Numbered from the stretch's first letter, positions 1 to 10,700 are shown. The stretch: 64,000 nt of DNA from Mucilaginibacter yixingensis (GCF_041080815.1 NZ_CP160205.1:2790001-2854000), one strand, 5' to 3'. The notes: generated by a model from the sequence alone, not told the origin. Numbers and translations are program-made.

Positions 1-500
1 ACCACAATCAAAGCGGCCAACAGCGGCCCAACGGCACTACCCGCATTGCCACCCAATTGAAAAATAGACTGCGCCAATCCTTTTTTACCGCCCGATGCCA
101 TGTGCGCCACTCTAGAAGATTCAGGGTGAAAGATGGATGAACCAATACCTATCAAGCTTACTGCCAGCAATACATTAACAAAGCTACCAGCAAATGCCAC
201 GGCCAGCAAGCCCAGCAAGGTAAAACTCATGCCTATGGCCAAAGAATACGGGCGCGGCTTTCTATCGGTATAAAAACCTACAAAGGGCTGCAAAATAGAA
301 GCCGTTAGCTGGTACGTAAGCGTGATAAGGCCAATTTGTGTAAACGTTAGGTGGAATTTATCTTTTAACATAGGATACACTGATGGCACCACGGCCTGCA
401 GCATATCGTTAAGAAAATGACCAAAACTGATGGTGAAGAGTACCGCAAAAACGGTTTGCTGAGCAACTTGCTTAGCCTGGATCTCGGTTTGATTGTTCAT
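1..500 (-). CDS. MFS transporter, fosmidomycin-resistance (Fsr) type, 3' end cut by window edge
   Basis: This is the N-terminal 166 residues of an inner-membrane major facilitator exporter; the rest lies beyond the left edge. The translated start MNNQTEIQAKQ leads into hydrophobic helices. Two family features are visible: SFGHFLNDMLQAVVPS in the first helix and SIFHPESSRVAHMASGG near residue 120, the latter resembling the FHPEA/SSR signature of Fsr-like proteins. The start ATG lies 50 bp after the stop of the GntR gene on the same strand, and a copy of that regulator's putative operator sits in the gap. Substrate is unknown; Fsr relatives export small polar drugs. The family call is fairly secure, the substrate is not. 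Confidence 0.8.
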   Translation of the reverse strand, partial: MNNQTEIQAKQVAQQTVFAVLFTISFGHFLNDMLQAVVPSVYPMLKDKFHLTFTQIGLITLTYQLTASILQPFVGFYTDRKPRPYSLAIGMSFTLLGLLAVAFAGSFVNVLLAVSLIGIGSSIFHPESSRVAHMASGGKKGLAQSIFQLGGNAGSAVGPLLAALIV

Positions 501-520
501 AGTTAAGATTTAAGATCAGA

Positions 521-531
521 TCATCTGATGA
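521..531. promoter_or_regulatory. Putative GntR operator in front of the MFS gene
   Basis: The 11-mer TCATCTGATGA is palindromic around its central base and lies 21 bp upstream of the MFS start codon. An identical 11-mer lies upstream of the GntR gene, which suggests a shared operator. A loose -7 like element (TA-N3-TTTG on the minus strand) lies just upstream of it. Assignment to the neighbouring regulator is inference. Confidence 0.6.
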
Positions 532-550
532 ATTAAAACAAAAAATAAGA

Positions 551-1204
551 TTATCTGTAGTTTATTATTTTTTCGGCTGTACGCCATGCGTTGGCGGTAT
601 CTCGCTCTACAATACAGTTTAGCAGTTGCTCATGCAGGTGATGCGTTTCTGTATAGGGATGAGTATTGTTATGTATCTGCAAAAACCATTGCTTTAGATG
701 GATAGCGGCAGATTTATAAAGATCTGCCAGTATCTGGTTGCCTGATGCCTCTGCAATGGCTATATGAAACTGAATATCTGCTTCCACTGCAGCCTCTACC
801 ATATTGGCGTCAGCTGCTATTTTACGCTCGGTCAGATGCATGCTGATTTCTTCAATATTACGATCTGTGCGGTTAGCGGCTGCTTTCTCGGCAATCTTCA
901 TTTCCAGTAACTGCCTGATCTCGTCCAGATCGGTCACCTTAGCACGCTTTAAACGCTGATCCATTGGCTCTGCGCCGCTGGTTGTGCGCTCCACAAAAGT
1001 GCCCACCCCCTGCTGCACGCGCAACAAGCCGGAGTTAGCCAGCAGCTTAATAGCCTCGCGGATGGTAGAACGCCCTACCCCGAAAGCTTTCATCAACTCA
1101 GGCTCAATAGGCAGCTTTTCGTTCACCTTGTAATGGCCCAACGAAATCTGCTCCTGTAGCCTGGCTGCTACTTCTTCGGCTAATGATCTTTTCTGAATCA
1201 GCAT
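551..1204 (-). CDS. GntR-family transcriptional regulator, FadR/FCD subfamily
   Basis: A 217-residue cytoplasmic repressor or activator. Residues about 8-70 form the winged helix-turn-helix (LPIEPELMKAFGVGRSTIREA followed by LLRVQQGVGTFV, the wing), and residues about 90-210 form an all-helical FCD ligand-binding domain. In this family the ligand is often an organic acid bound at a metal site; the ligand here cannot be read. It is co-directional with the MFS gene 50 bp downstream. It has its own TTG-N19-TAnnTTTG promoter, and the same 11-bp palindrome lies at its own promoter and before the MFS gene, so autoregulation and control of the exporter are likely. Confidence 0.9.
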   Translation of the reverse strand: MLIQKRSLAEEVAARLQEQISLGHYKVNEKLPIEPELMKAFGVGRSTIREAIKLLANSGLLRVQQGVGTFVERTTSGAEPMDQRLKRAKVTDLDEIRQLLEMKIAEKAAANRTDRNIEEISMHLTERKIAADANMVEAAVEADIQFHIAIAEASGNQILADLYKSAAIHLKQWFLQIHNNTHPYTETHHLHEQLLNCIVERDTANAWRTAEKIINYR

Positions 1205-1213
1205 TACATCATA

Positions 1214-1224
1214 TCATCTGATGA
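1214..1224. promoter_or_regulatory. Putative GntR autoregulatory operator
   Basis: TCATCTGATGA, identical to the copy at 521-531. It lies 10 bp upstream of the gntR start codon and just downstream of the -7 element, covering the expected transcription start, a position suited to repression. Confidence 0.6.
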
Positions 1225-1227
1225 ATA

Positions 1228-1257
1228 CAAATGTAAACAAAGATTTTACATCTGCAA
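1228..1257 (-). promoter_or_regulatory. Bacteroidota-type promoter of the gntR gene
   Basis: On the minus strand TTG (1257-1255) is followed by exactly 19 bp and then TACATTTG (1235-1228). This matches the TTG-N17-23-TAnnTTTG consensus known for the primary sigma factor of Bacteroidota. The expected start near 1223 falls inside the palindromic operator. Confidence 0.7.
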
Positions 1258-1282
1258 ATCCAGGAGCGCCTTAGTTTTAAAT

Positions 1283-1714
1283 TTAATACTCATTTGTAAC
1301 CTCAATTCCATATCGTATTGCCGCTACAAGTATGTCAATATTTATATCTCTTAGTTTTTTGAACTTAATGCAGTACCCGGTCACGCTCGCCTTGCCTATT
1401 TCTTGCCCAAAGGTTTGGGCTAAGTATGCTTTATCTTTTATACCCATAATGTAGACAGACATCCCGGTTGTGTTTGCGCTCAAACCAATTTGAAAAAACT
1501 CCCTGGTTTTTCCATCAGCATACCTTATGGTGTATGATCCATAGCCGATATTAGGATTACTAACCGTTTTATTTTCGCTGTTTTTACCATTATCGAACCA
1601 TAATTTACGACCCGGTAAAGTTTGAAGTATGCGATGGTGCAGCCCTTGCATATCGCCGCGCTTTGGCTCTGGTTGGCTGGCGATATATGCTTTGATTTGT
1701 TCCTGTACTTCCAT
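1283..1714 (-). CDS. DUF1801 domain protein
   Basis: A 143-residue soluble protein of the DUF1801 (YdhG-like) family. The pattern seen is an N-terminal helical part with the stretch HHRILQTLPGRKLWFDNGKN, a middle strand region GYGSYTIRYADGKTREFFQIGL, and a C-terminal segment CIKFKKLRDINIDILVAAI typical of the family's end. The family adopts an SRPBCC-like small fold but has no established enzymatic role. It stands alone between the GntR gene and the beta-propeller gene, on the same strand, with spacing too large for certain co-transcription. Confidence 0.75.
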   Translation of the reverse strand: MEVQEQIKAYIASQPEPKRGDMQGLHHRILQTLPGRKLWFDNGKNSENKTVSNPNIGYGSYTIRYADGKTREFFQIGLSANTTGMSVYIMGIKDKAYLAQTFGQEIGKASVTGYCIKFKKLRDINIDILVAAIRYGIEVTNEY

Positions 1715-1829
1715 ATGAAATATTAAACTATGGGCTACTTATTTCGCCTTTTCAAATCTCGCTTTATTTTGATTCTTCGCGCCATCTATTCCTCGCAATC
1801 TCAAAAATTCAATTAAACTGCGCCTTTGG

Positions 1830-2858
1830 CTAATTACCGGCATTCACGGTAGCACCAGTCATGCCATCTGGCCGGCCGATGCTAATCTTTTTGATTTCTT
1901 TTCTGGTTTTAAGGTCAACAACCGCGACATAGTTATCCGGCGTGCAGGAGATAAACATCCGGTTGTTGGTTTTATCTATGTAGATGCCCGCACCATGCCC
2001 AATCTGTATCTTTTGTTCTAATTGATGACTAAATGAGTTATAAAATAGCAGATCTCCGGTTTTAACGCTCACAATGGCTACGGTCTTTCCATCGGGTAAT
2101 ATCTTAAGACGATGCAGCCCTGGTACGTGTGTGTCAAAGTCAACTTTTACTTTTTTGGCGGCGAGATCAACAATTACCACATGGCCATCGGGTCGGGCAG
2201 TCCAGAGTTCCTTGCCATCGTCAGAAACATCAAAACCTTCGGCACCATAACCTACCTTGACAAGTGATTGACGCCATTCTGTTCTCGGCTTGGCATTAGC
2301 AGGTAAAACACCAGTGGGCGGCATATAGGGAGGCAATTGCTTTTTCTCATAAATACTGATAGTACCCGATTCAACATTGCTGGTATAAAACGTCTTTGCA
2401 TTGGGCAGTAGATACATGAGATGTGTAAAATCCTGACCCGTACCTAACACTTCAACAGGTTTGTCGGCCTTCAAATCATAAGCCACTACACTCTTGGAAC
2501 CCTGTGCCGTATACCACAGCGTATCTCTATGAAAAGCCATACCGTGTGGCACATAAAAAGGCCGGGTATCAATATCTTTAACCGGCTTCAAGCCTTTTAA
2601 ATCGATCACATTGATGATATGCCCGGTTCCGGCTATCACGGCGTTGGATACGTAGGAGACACTTTGATCTGCCGATAAGGCGATTTCATGCGGGTCCTCA
2701 CCTACCGGTATTTTGGCTACCAGGTTGAGGGACTGTCTGTCCAGTACCCACATTTGTTTTTCGCCCTTTGAGAGAAGCAGTATATAATCCTTGCTTTGTG
2801 CAAATGTTTGTTGCAGGCAACATAAACAGGCCAATAGCAGCACGTATCTTAATTTCAT
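1830..2858 (-). CDS. Secreted YVTN/YncE-type beta-propeller protein
   Basis: About 342 residues from the ATG at 2858; a TTG six codons upstream (2876) is possible but would put extra residues before a good signal peptide (MKLRYVLLLACLCCLQQTFAQ, cleaved after FAQ). The body is built of repeated blades such as LVAKIPVGEDPHEIALSADQ, GHIINVIDLKGLKPV and NYVAVVDLKTRKEIKKISIGRPDG, the YVTN-type repeat pattern of seven-bladed propellers. It is probably periplasmic or surface-exposed. Relatives include E. coli YncE, whose role is not settled. No partner gene is obvious; the next gene upstream (AsmA-like) is about 130 bp away on the same strand. Confidence 0.8.
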   Translation of the reverse strand: MKLRYVLLLACLCCLQQTFAQSKDYILLLSKGEKQMWVLDRQSLNLVAKIPVGEDPHEIALSADQSVSYVSNAVIAGTGHIINVIDLKGLKPVKDIDTRPFYVPHGMAFHRDTLWYTAQGSKSVVAYDLKADKPVEVLGTGQDFTHLMYLLPNAKTFYTSNVESGTISIYEKKQLPPYMPPTGVLPANAKPRTEWRQSLVKVGYGAEGFDVSDDGKELWTARPDGHVVIVDLAAKKVKVDFDTHVPGLHRLKILPDGKTVAIVSVKTGDLLFYNSFSHQLEQKIQIGHGAGIYIDKTNNRMFISCTPDNYVAVVDLKTRKEIKKISIGRPDGMTGATVNAGN

Positions 2859-2985
2859 AGAGATGCATTTAAACAAGCTCGCAATTAATGAAAATCTGTT
2901 GCGCGTTCTGTTGAAAGCAAGTCATTTTGCGGTAACAAAAACATGCTTTAAAAAGCATGAGCGGTATATTCAGTGGCTAAAACGC

Positions 2986-5900
2986 TTACTGCCCATCATC
3001 ACCCTCGGCCTGCAATTCATCCTCTTTCTTGCCGTTGCCCAGATGAATTTTCGGATGCTCCTGTGTGCCCGTGATCGTCATCGGAATGCCGAATATGCCA
3101 AACGGCGGCAGGCCTAAACGGAATTTCAGGTTCAGGTTGCCTTTAAAATCTACCTGTCCCTCAAACCGCGGACGGAAGCCTGCAAACCTCATCTTGGTAC
3201 GTTCTATTGTGATGATATTATTGGCGATGCTGCTCTTGATATCGACTTTAGATACATCTGACGTTCTACCCAGACTATCATGACCGGTCTGCTTGCCTAC
3301 CGTACTAAACAAACGGAAACCTTTCAGCTTAACACTTTTTACAGATAGCACGCCCCCGCCTTTAAGCGATGGGTAAACGGGTTTCATATTGGCATTTAAA
3401 CGGCCACCCAATTTATAATCAAGCGATACAATACCCTCGGCACTGGCGGCTGATGACGCCATATCATGGAACAGTTTGATTTGGTTATAAGCTTTCTTGA
3501 TATCGAAGTTCTGGGCGTTGATGTGGTAATCAAAATAGGCCCGCTGCGGCGTGATACTGCCGTAAGTTGCATCCATTACCACTGGCGCACCAATCAAATT
3601 AAAACCAGCCTGTTTTAATAATAACTGACCATTATTGATCTGCATTTGTCCTTTAACATCGCTGATGTTCATTCCGCTGTATCGCACCTTTTTCACATCG
3701 GCTTCAAACGTCAGGTTCAGCGTTTTGGGAACTAGGATAACACCCGAGGCTGTAGAGGTTGGTGCCGGTTGTGATGGCGCGGTAGGCTGACCGCCGGCAA
3801 AGGCCATAAAATCGTCGGCAATCAGCAGATCGCTTTTCAGGTTAAAGTTACCAGCAAGGGTTGCGCCTGGTTTTACGGCGTAATCCAGTACGTTACTTAG
3901 CGCACCGTTCAACACAATAACCGAGCGACCGTAACGGGCGGTAAATGCATCAAACTGCATTTTGTCCTGGTTAAAGCTAAAATCGCCCTTCTTGATGATG
4001 AACGGTTTAGGGAACAGCTCGCTACGCAACACCAAATCTTTAACGTGCATTGAACCAGAGTTGGCCAGCCTGTCATAACGCCCCGCAACAGCATCACTCT
4101 GCCTGCCTTTCAGCGTAAAGTTGGTGGTAATTAAGCCTTGTACGTTATACCCTTTAACTGCAAACACGCGGTAAATTTTGCCAATATCCAGCGTGCCCTG
4201 CGAGTGCATGCTATAATTCAGATTAGCAAAGTTTTGCAGATTGGCCCGAACCATAAACGGCTGGCCTTCAAATTTTAATGATACCGGTTTAATAAAGATT
4301 TTCATGCCGGCCAGCGTGCCAGTGGTATTGATGATATTGGTGCTGATTTGCAAATCCTCAATTGGATGCGGATAATACTTGGTTTGAATATAGCCGTTGG
4401 CAAGATCTACAGTCGCATTGGTTACCGGGAAGATCTTTTTAGCCGGAATATAGCGCCCTTTGGTGCTTACATCGGCACTTAGATCACCGCGCACATCAAT
4501 ACTGTCTGCCGGGTAAAACTTCTTCAGATCAGCCAGGTGGAAACGTGCTTTCAGGCCGCCGTCCATGGCCAGGCCGTCGGTATTACTCAATTTAAAGTAG
4601 CCTTTTACAAAATTGCTCAAGGCCTCGGCATTAAGATCAGTCAACGCCAGGGTAAAGTGCTTGATATCATTATCCGGGCATTGGGCATCCAGTTTGAAAC
4701 CAATGTTTTTTACACCCTCGGGCAGTGTAGCATATTTAATATAACCGTTGGTAAATGCCGACTGCAGGCGAAACTTAGGCACGCTGGCAATCACCGTATC
4801 ATACCGGCGCAGCCCTATCTTCTTTACGCCTTTGGCATATTTGCCCTGAGCCAGCAGGTGCAATTCATAGCGTCCTTTCAGATCCACCGCCTTTACACCA
4901 AAGGCCCGGTTCCATTTCTCCAGGTCGATAGCCGTATTTACGCGAGCAAAAATATCTGGTGTATTTATCCCCTTCACCCTGAAACAAGCATCAAACTTAT
5001 CCTGATCAATCCTGAAATGCAATGAATCAAGGTTGAATTTGAGGCTATCCGGATTAAGCTGCGGCACACTGGCATTCATCCTCACATACAAATCTTTAAC
5101 CGGCGATGGCGTTTTGTTATTGGCCACATAGCCGTTATTGATCTTAAGACTAAAATTTAGATCAGGATTGATTTTCTTGGCGCTGATGTATTGCCCGGCC
5201 AGCGACAGGTGGATCTCTCCCTTGCCGTCAACATCGGTATGCTCAATGTATTTGGCATATTCGCCTGGTAATGCCGTAAAAATATCGCTCAGATCTGTTG
5301 GGGTAGAATCAAATTTAAAATCCATATCATACCCATCCTTCATGAAGCCGAAACGACCTTTAAAGCGAAGCGGCAGCTGGTTGATCCTCAGATCATTCTT
5401 CTGAAAAATAAACTCCAGCGATTTGGTATTGATGCTGGTCACCAAATCGGCATTCAACTTTTTGTTTACTACATAGGCCTGACCGGCATAGTAAAAATCA
5501 ACCGCGCCAATTTCTGTGTGGGTGTGCAAGTCAAACACATCTTTGCTTAAATCGCCGCTGCCAGTGTAATTGAAATTACGGGCGTTGATGCGCATGGGTA
5601 AAGAGGCATCATTATAAACCAAACGGCTTTTTTCGATGATGATCTGATCAATCCCCATTGATGCTGCCGCAGTATCGGCCTGTGCATTTTTGTCTGGCGG
5701 CGATGCCTTGTACACATTGTAATTGGCGTGGCCCGCGCTATCAACCTGTATGTTAATGGTAGCCTGACTCAGATATATTTTACTGATCTGCACCTTACTG
5801 CGCAGCAGCGAACTAAGATCTATAGCAAAAGAAACCTCCTTGGCCGCAGCCAGTGTATCACGCTCAAACGGTGCACTGCCTTTCAGGTCAAAATCGCTCA

Positions 5901-6120
5901 ATGTAAGCGTCAGTTCAGGAAAACGTTTAAAGAAAGATAAACTGGTGCCCGAGAAACTCAGCTGACCGTTAAGGTGCTGGTTAGCCAGTTGTTTAATCTT
6001 CTGTGTTATAGTTTGCGGGAAAAGTACTGGCAATAAAAACATTAGCAGCACTATACTGCCCAATGTAATACCACTGATCTTTAGCGTTTTGACCAACAGT
6101 TTTTTCAAGGGTATCTTCAT
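2986..6120 (-). CDS. AsmA-family large envelope protein
   Basis: About 1044 residues from the ATG at 6120. The open frame extends to a TTG at 6201, but a TATCTTTG -7 element at 6154-6147 lies between the two, and translation from 6120 gives a clean N-terminus MKIPLKKLLVKT followed by one transmembrane helix (residues about 15-35). The rest is a long beta-rich periplasmic body of the AsmA/TamB-like type, with an AsmA-like C-terminal region around residues 830-1000 (FDYHINAQNFDIKKAYNQI, VSLDYKLGGRLNANM). In Proteobacteria such proteins are bridge-like lipid transporters or affect outer-membrane assembly; that role here is inference from family. The C-terminus is acidic and low-complexity. Confidence 0.85.
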   Translation of the reverse strand: MKIPLKKLLVKTLKISGITLGSIVLLMFLLPVLFPQTITQKIKQLANQHLNGQLSFSGTSLSFFKRFPELTLTLSDFDLKGSAPFERDTLAAAKEVSFAIDLSSLLRSKVQISKIYLSQATINIQVDSAGHANYNVYKASPPDKNAQADTAAASMGIDQIIIEKSRLVYNDASLPMRINARNFNYTGSGDLSKDVFDLHTHTEIGAVDFYYAGQAYVVNKKLNADLVTSINTKSLEFIFQKNDLRINQLPLRFKGRFGFMKDGYDMDFKFDSTPTDLSDIFTALPGEYAKYIEHTDVDGKGEIHLSLAGQYISAKKINPDLNFSLKINNGYVANNKTPSPVKDLYVRMNASVPQLNPDSLKFNLDSLHFRIDQDKFDACFRVKGINTPDIFARVNTAIDLEKWNRAFGVKAVDLKGRYELHLLAQGKYAKGVKKIGLRRYDTVIASVPKFRLQSAFTNGYIKYATLPEGVKNIGFKLDAQCPDNDIKHFTLALTDLNAEALSNFVKGYFKLSNTDGLAMDGGLKARFHLADLKKFYPADSIDVRGDLSADVSTKGRYIPAKKIFPVTNATVDLANGYIQTKYYPHPIEDLQISTNIINTTGTLAGMKIFIKPVSLKFEGQPFMVRANLQNFANLNYSMHSQGTLDIGKIYRVFAVKGYNVQGLITTNFTLKGRQSDAVAGRYDRLANSGSMHVKDLVLRSELFPKPFIIKKGDFSFNQDKMQFDAFTARYGRSVIVLNGALSNVLDYAVKPGATLAGNFNLKSDLLIADDFMAFAGGQPTAPSQPAPTSTASGVILVPKTLNLTFEADVKKVRYSGMNISDVKGQMQINNGQLLLKQAGFNLIGAPVVMDATYGSITPQRAYFDYHINAQNFDIKKAYNQIKLFHDMASSAASAEGIVSLDYKLGGRLNANMKPVYPSLKGGGVLSVKSVKLKGFRLFSTVGKQTGHDSLGRTSDVSKVDIKSSIANNIITIERTKMRFAGFRPRFEGQVDFKGNLNLKFRLGLPPFGIFGIPMTITGTQEHPKIHLGNGKKEDELQAEGDDGQ

Positions 6121-6146
6121 AAAAAAATCGCTACGGAACGGCTGTC

Positions 6147-6154
6147 CAAAGATA
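6147..6154 (-). promoter_or_regulatory. Likely -7 element of the AsmA gene
   Basis: TATCTTTG on the minus strand matches TAnnTTTG and lies 27 bp upstream of the chosen ATG (6120). No clear TTG is found 19 bp further upstream, so this is a half-supported promoter. It argues against the longer reading frame. Confidence 0.4.
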
Positions 6155-6377
6155 CATATAAAAAGCACCCGGCCTTGGTTTTTAGCAGAATAATGGGACA
6201 ACCGCTATCATCACCTCTTCTTTTTCTATTTAAAACCGATAAGCTTTCTATCAATACGCAACAGAACAAAAACGCCCCTTGGTCATAAAACAATCAGATA
6301 AAACTACTTTTTTTGGAGTTGTAAAATGTTTTTGTTTCTTGTTCGTCTGTTCTAAAAAAACGTGTTTCTTTATTGAT

Positions 6378-7562
6378 ATGGCTAAAAGGCTTCCTCTGAT
6401 ACTATTGCTCTTCCTGGCGGGCGACATTTATTTTTACCAGGCTGTTACTACACTTTCTCAAAATCCGCTTTTACATTGGGTTTACTGGTTGCTGGATATC
6501 TTGCTGATTATAGGCATCATAAGCATTACAATGATACGCCGCGCGGGCAACAACGCACAACGACTGATTGCCACGTTAATGGCGGTAATGCTGATGGATT
6601 TCATCCCTAAAATATTTGCTTCACCGGTATTGCTGGCAGAAGATGTTATGCGCATCTTCCGCAGTTTCCCGCCACGAAACCTTTACATAAGCGAAGCTAC
6701 GCTAGCGCTGGCAGGCATATTCTTCCTGATTATTCTGTTCGGACTCACCCGTGGCAAGCATTTTTACAGGGTAAGACGCGAGACGCTTTTCTTTCCAGAT
6801 CTGCCAGCGGCGTTTGACGGCTTTACCATCACCCAACTTTCTGACATCCATGCCGGCAGCTTTAGCGATGCCGAAGGTGTGCAAAAAGGGCTTGACCTGG
6901 TCAATGCACAAAAAAGCGATGTGATTTTATTTACGGGCGACTTAGTGAACAATCAGGCCACCGAAATGGACCGATGGATTCCGGCTTTTTCTAAACTGAA
7001 GGCCCCAATGGGAAAATTCTCGGTACTGGGTAATCATGATTATGGCGATTATATTAAGTGGGAAACCGCGGAAGCTAAAAGTGCAAACCTGGCCCGTCTG
7101 AAACAGATACACGGCGAAATTGGCTTCCGTTTGTTGTTAGATGAAACCATCACCCTAAAAAAAGGAGAGCAATCAATCTCATTAATAGGTGTAGAAAACT
7201 GGGGCACCGGCGGTTTCCACCAATACGGAGATCTGAAAAAGGCTGCAGCCGGCGTGCCCGACGATGCTTTTAAAATCCTGATGTCGCATGACCCATCGCA
7301 CTGGGAAGGCGTAACGCTTGATCATCATCAGCATGTACACCTCACTTTATCTGGGCATACCCATGGAATGCAGTTCGGTATTGAGTTGTTTGGCTTTAAA
7401 TGGAGCCCCATTAAATATGTATACAAGCAATGGGCGGGGCTTTATGATAACGACGGACGTTTCTTATACGTTAACCGCGGATTTGGTTTTCTGGGATTAA
7501 AAGGCCGCATTGGCATGTGGCCAGAAGTTGCGGTAATTACTTTGAAGCGTAAAAAAGCCTAA
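6378..7562 (+). CDS. Membrane metallophosphoesterase (YaeI/YkuE-like)
   Basis: About 394 residues from ATG 6378; a TTG-initiated extension from 6279 encodes a Phe/Cys-rich stretch that looks non-coding. The N-terminal 140 residues hold about four hydrophobic helices. The calcineurin-like phosphoesterase domain follows with all metal motifs: QLSDIHAGSF, TGDLVNN, GNHDYGDY, LMSHDPSHW and LSGHTHGMQFG. Relatives such as B. subtilis YkuE and E. coli YaeI act on lipid-linked phosphates or are orphan phosphodiesterases. It is divergent from the AsmA gene, so the two share a 257-bp intergenic region. Substrate is unknown. Confidence 0.88.
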   Translation: MAKRLPLILLLFLAGDIYFYQAVTTLSQNPLLHWVYWLLDILLIIGIISITMIRRAGNNAQRLIATLMAVMLMDFIPKIFASPVLLAEDVMRIFRSFPPRNLYISEATLALAGIFFLIILFGLTRGKHFYRVRRETLFFPDLPAAFDGFTITQLSDIHAGSFSDAEGVQKGLDLVNAQKSDVILFTGDLVNNQATEMDRWIPAFSKLKAPMGKFSVLGNHDYGDYIKWETAEAKSANLARLKQIHGEIGFRLLLDETITLKKGEQSISLIGVENWGTGGFHQYGDLKKAAAGVPDDAFKILMSHDPSHWEGVTLDHHQHVHLTLSGHTHGMQFGIELFGFKWSPIKYVYKQWAGLYDNDGRFLYVNRGFGFLGLKGRIGMWPEVAVITLKRKKA

Positions 7563-7678
7563 CCCAAGCCACTTTTGACCGTTTTTGCCCGCGTTGTTTT
7601 ACAACTTCTCCATTATCGATATGTTAAGAACGTACAATGCTTTGTAAAAATATTATAGCATAGGCTTTAAGCACCGGT

Positions 7679-7686
7679 TAATTTTG
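7679..7686 (+). promoter_or_regulatory. Possible -7 element of the hybrid two-component gene
   Basis: TAATTTTG matches TAnnTTTG, 67 bp upstream of the ATG at 7754. No TTG lies at the expected distance, so support is weak. Confidence 0.35.
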
Positions 7687-7753
7687 TAGAATACCACTAA
7701 AATCACCTGCTCCCGTTGGTGTGTTTTAGAAACCTGATTTCTACTTAGTTATT

Positions 7754-10700
7754 ATGAACGGTGTTGTAAAAATCATAGCGACTTTACTCGTATGGCTTTG
7801 CCTTGCGCAACCCGTCAGCGCGCAATTAAAGTGCAAGGTTGAACATTACACCACCGAAGACGGCCTCTCGCATGATAGGCTTACCGGTATCATTAAAGAC
7901 CATGATGGGTTTATCTGGGCCGGCTCATGGGATGGCATTAACCGGTATGACGGGCGTTCGTTTGTACTCTATAAATCTTTCCCCGGCGACAGCTCAAAAC
8001 TGGTGAACGACCGAATTGTGGGGATACTTGATGACCGAAAGGATAAGCTCTGGCTAAAAGGATCACAGAACGAGGTTTACCTGTTTAATAAACGCAATGA
8101 ACAGTTTTATCCTATAAACACCGTTATCCCCGGTTTTGACGCGCGTAAAATAGAGGTCAAAAGCATGATTTTTGTTAAGGAGGGATTGGTTGCGTTAACC
8201 ACAAAAAAAAACGGGGTGTTCTTTGTTTTTACTACACAAAACCAGCCGAAGGTTATAGCTTGTTCCCGTACGGGCAAAGCAGCTATAAAACTACCGTCTG
8301 ATACCGTTAACTTTGTTTTTCAGGATAAACTTAAACACATCTGGATTGGTACCAATCACGGATTGGTTGTGGCTAAAGCTACCGGCAATGGTCTAACCCT
8401 TATTTACCCCCTAACGCATTACCCGGGTTTAAACTACACAGATTTTTCTGAAGGAAGCAACGAATTATACCTGGGCACGGCACAGGGATACCTGATCAGG
8501 ATCAATCAAAAAAACGGCGCAGCTCAACCTATCAAAATTACCGAGGGTGCCATTACTGCCCTGCATAAAGCAAGCAACGGCTCTGTTGTTTATTGCGCTA
8601 CCAATAATGGAAAATTGGTTCAATTTCAGCCGAATAGCCTTAACACCACCACCGACTTGATTTGTAAAAATGAGCCGTTGAGATCTATTCATGAAGACCG
8701 ATCTGGCGCTTTGTGGCTGGAGCCTGAATCGCGGGGTATTATACGCTATCTGCCAAATTCCAGAACATGGAAATGGCACACCAGCCCTACTGATGGCACC
8801 AACAACGGCACCAAGTTTCATAACTGGTTTGAAGACAACGCCGGTAGGATTTGGGTAAACATGAAAGGCGGCGGATTTGGGTTTTACAATACCAGCAAAA
8901 ATGCAATAGATTGCAACTACCAGGATGACGAACAGGAAGCCACCGCCCGTTTCCCCGAAATAGTTTATGATGTTTGTTATGACGATGCCGGCATTATTTG
9001 GTTGTCGACAGCAAAGGGCCTGATCAAAATCATCCCGCAAAATCTTAATATCAGACTAGAACCTGTTGATCCAAACACTAACGAGCTACAATCTAATGAA
9101 GTAAGAGGGTTAACCACAGATAGCCGGGGCCGTGTTTGGGTGGGTACACGTAACGGACATATTCTTATCTATCAGAACGGTAAACCAATCAATACACAAT
9201 TTATCGGATTACCAACCAAGGGGTTTGGCTCCATTTACGCCATTTGCGAAGATCACCAGGGCGTAGTGTGGATAGGCACTTATAATAACGGGCTGTTCAA
9301 GGCTACCCCAACATTACCCGGTGCTGGGCAATATCAAATAAACCACTGTGCGGATGTAACAGGTGCCGATGCATTAAAAGGAAGAAAAATTACTACCCTG
9401 TTTGAAGATGCCAGCCAACGGCTTTGGGCAGGCACCTATGGTGATGGGCTCTATGAGATTATTGACAATGGCCCGAGTATAAAAACCATTGGCATAAATT
9501 ATAGAAACCACACGGAGCATAGCAGGTTTGGAAAAATCAGGCACATTGCAAAAGACAACCTTAACAATCTTTGGTTAGCCACTACAGACGGGGTGGTTGT
9601 TTTAAATTTAAAGAGCCATCTGGCGGCGCCAGATAACATAGTAATATACAGCAAGGTAGTGGGTTCACCTGTGGGTTTGTCTGATAACGATGTGTTGTAC
9701 GTTTATAAAGATCACAACAACAATATGTGGCTGGCCACAGCAGGCGGCGGAATATGCCGGGCCACAACCAACAATCCATTCAAGGGCGTATCATTCAAAA
9801 ATTACACAAAGCATGATGGCTTTTCGAGCGACTATGTGCTAAGTATCTGTGAAGACAAAGCCCGAAATCTGTGGCTGGCTACCCAAAACGGACTATCGAA
9901 ATTTAACCCTACCAATGAGAGCGTGCGCAATTACACTTCGCGCGATGGCGTTTTTCGCCCGGCGTTTTCTGAATCTTCTATCACCAATCAACCTGACGGG
10001 ATGATTATAGTCGGATCGACCAAGGGCCTGGCCTGGTTTGATCCCGCAAAATGGGCCGACAGCCAGGTGAACACCCGCATAGCCTTTACCAACTTACAGA
10101 TTAACAACACCGATGTTGCTACAGGTGCTTCAAACAATATACTGGCTCATAATATAGATTACAGCAAAAGTATTGAACTGAGACATTATGAAAATACAGT
10201 CAGCCTTGATTTTGCACTACTTGATTATTTGCATGGCAACGATCAAAACCTGCTTTACCGATTGGCGGGCTATAACGATAAATGGCAAAACAGCGGCGGG
10301 CAACGGCGCGTAACTTATACTAACCTCCCTCCTGGCAATTACCGTTTTGAAATAAAGACAGCCAATAACAGGCTCTATGCCAATCATGTATACCGTAGCA
10401 TTAACATCTCGGTAAAGCCGCCATTCTGGAAAACGTGGTGGGCCTATCTCATGTACACGGCTGCATTGTGCTGGTTAATACTCACCATCGTTAAGACTGT
10501 TAAAACCATCTTGAAATTAAAACAAAGCGTAGCGATAGAACGTAAAGTTGCCGCGCTCAAGTTAGATTTCTTCACCAACGTATCTCACGAGTTACGTACG
10601 CCACTCACGCTTATCCTCAATCCGCTGCAGGAGTTGATGGACAAAGAAAATTTTTCTGCCAAAGGCAAGTCATACATTCAACTGATCTACCGCAATGCCG

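Noticed and set aside
8465..9040. 191-codon minus-strand open frame within the HTCS gene
   Set aside because: It is antisense to the Reg_prop repeats and lacks domain features.
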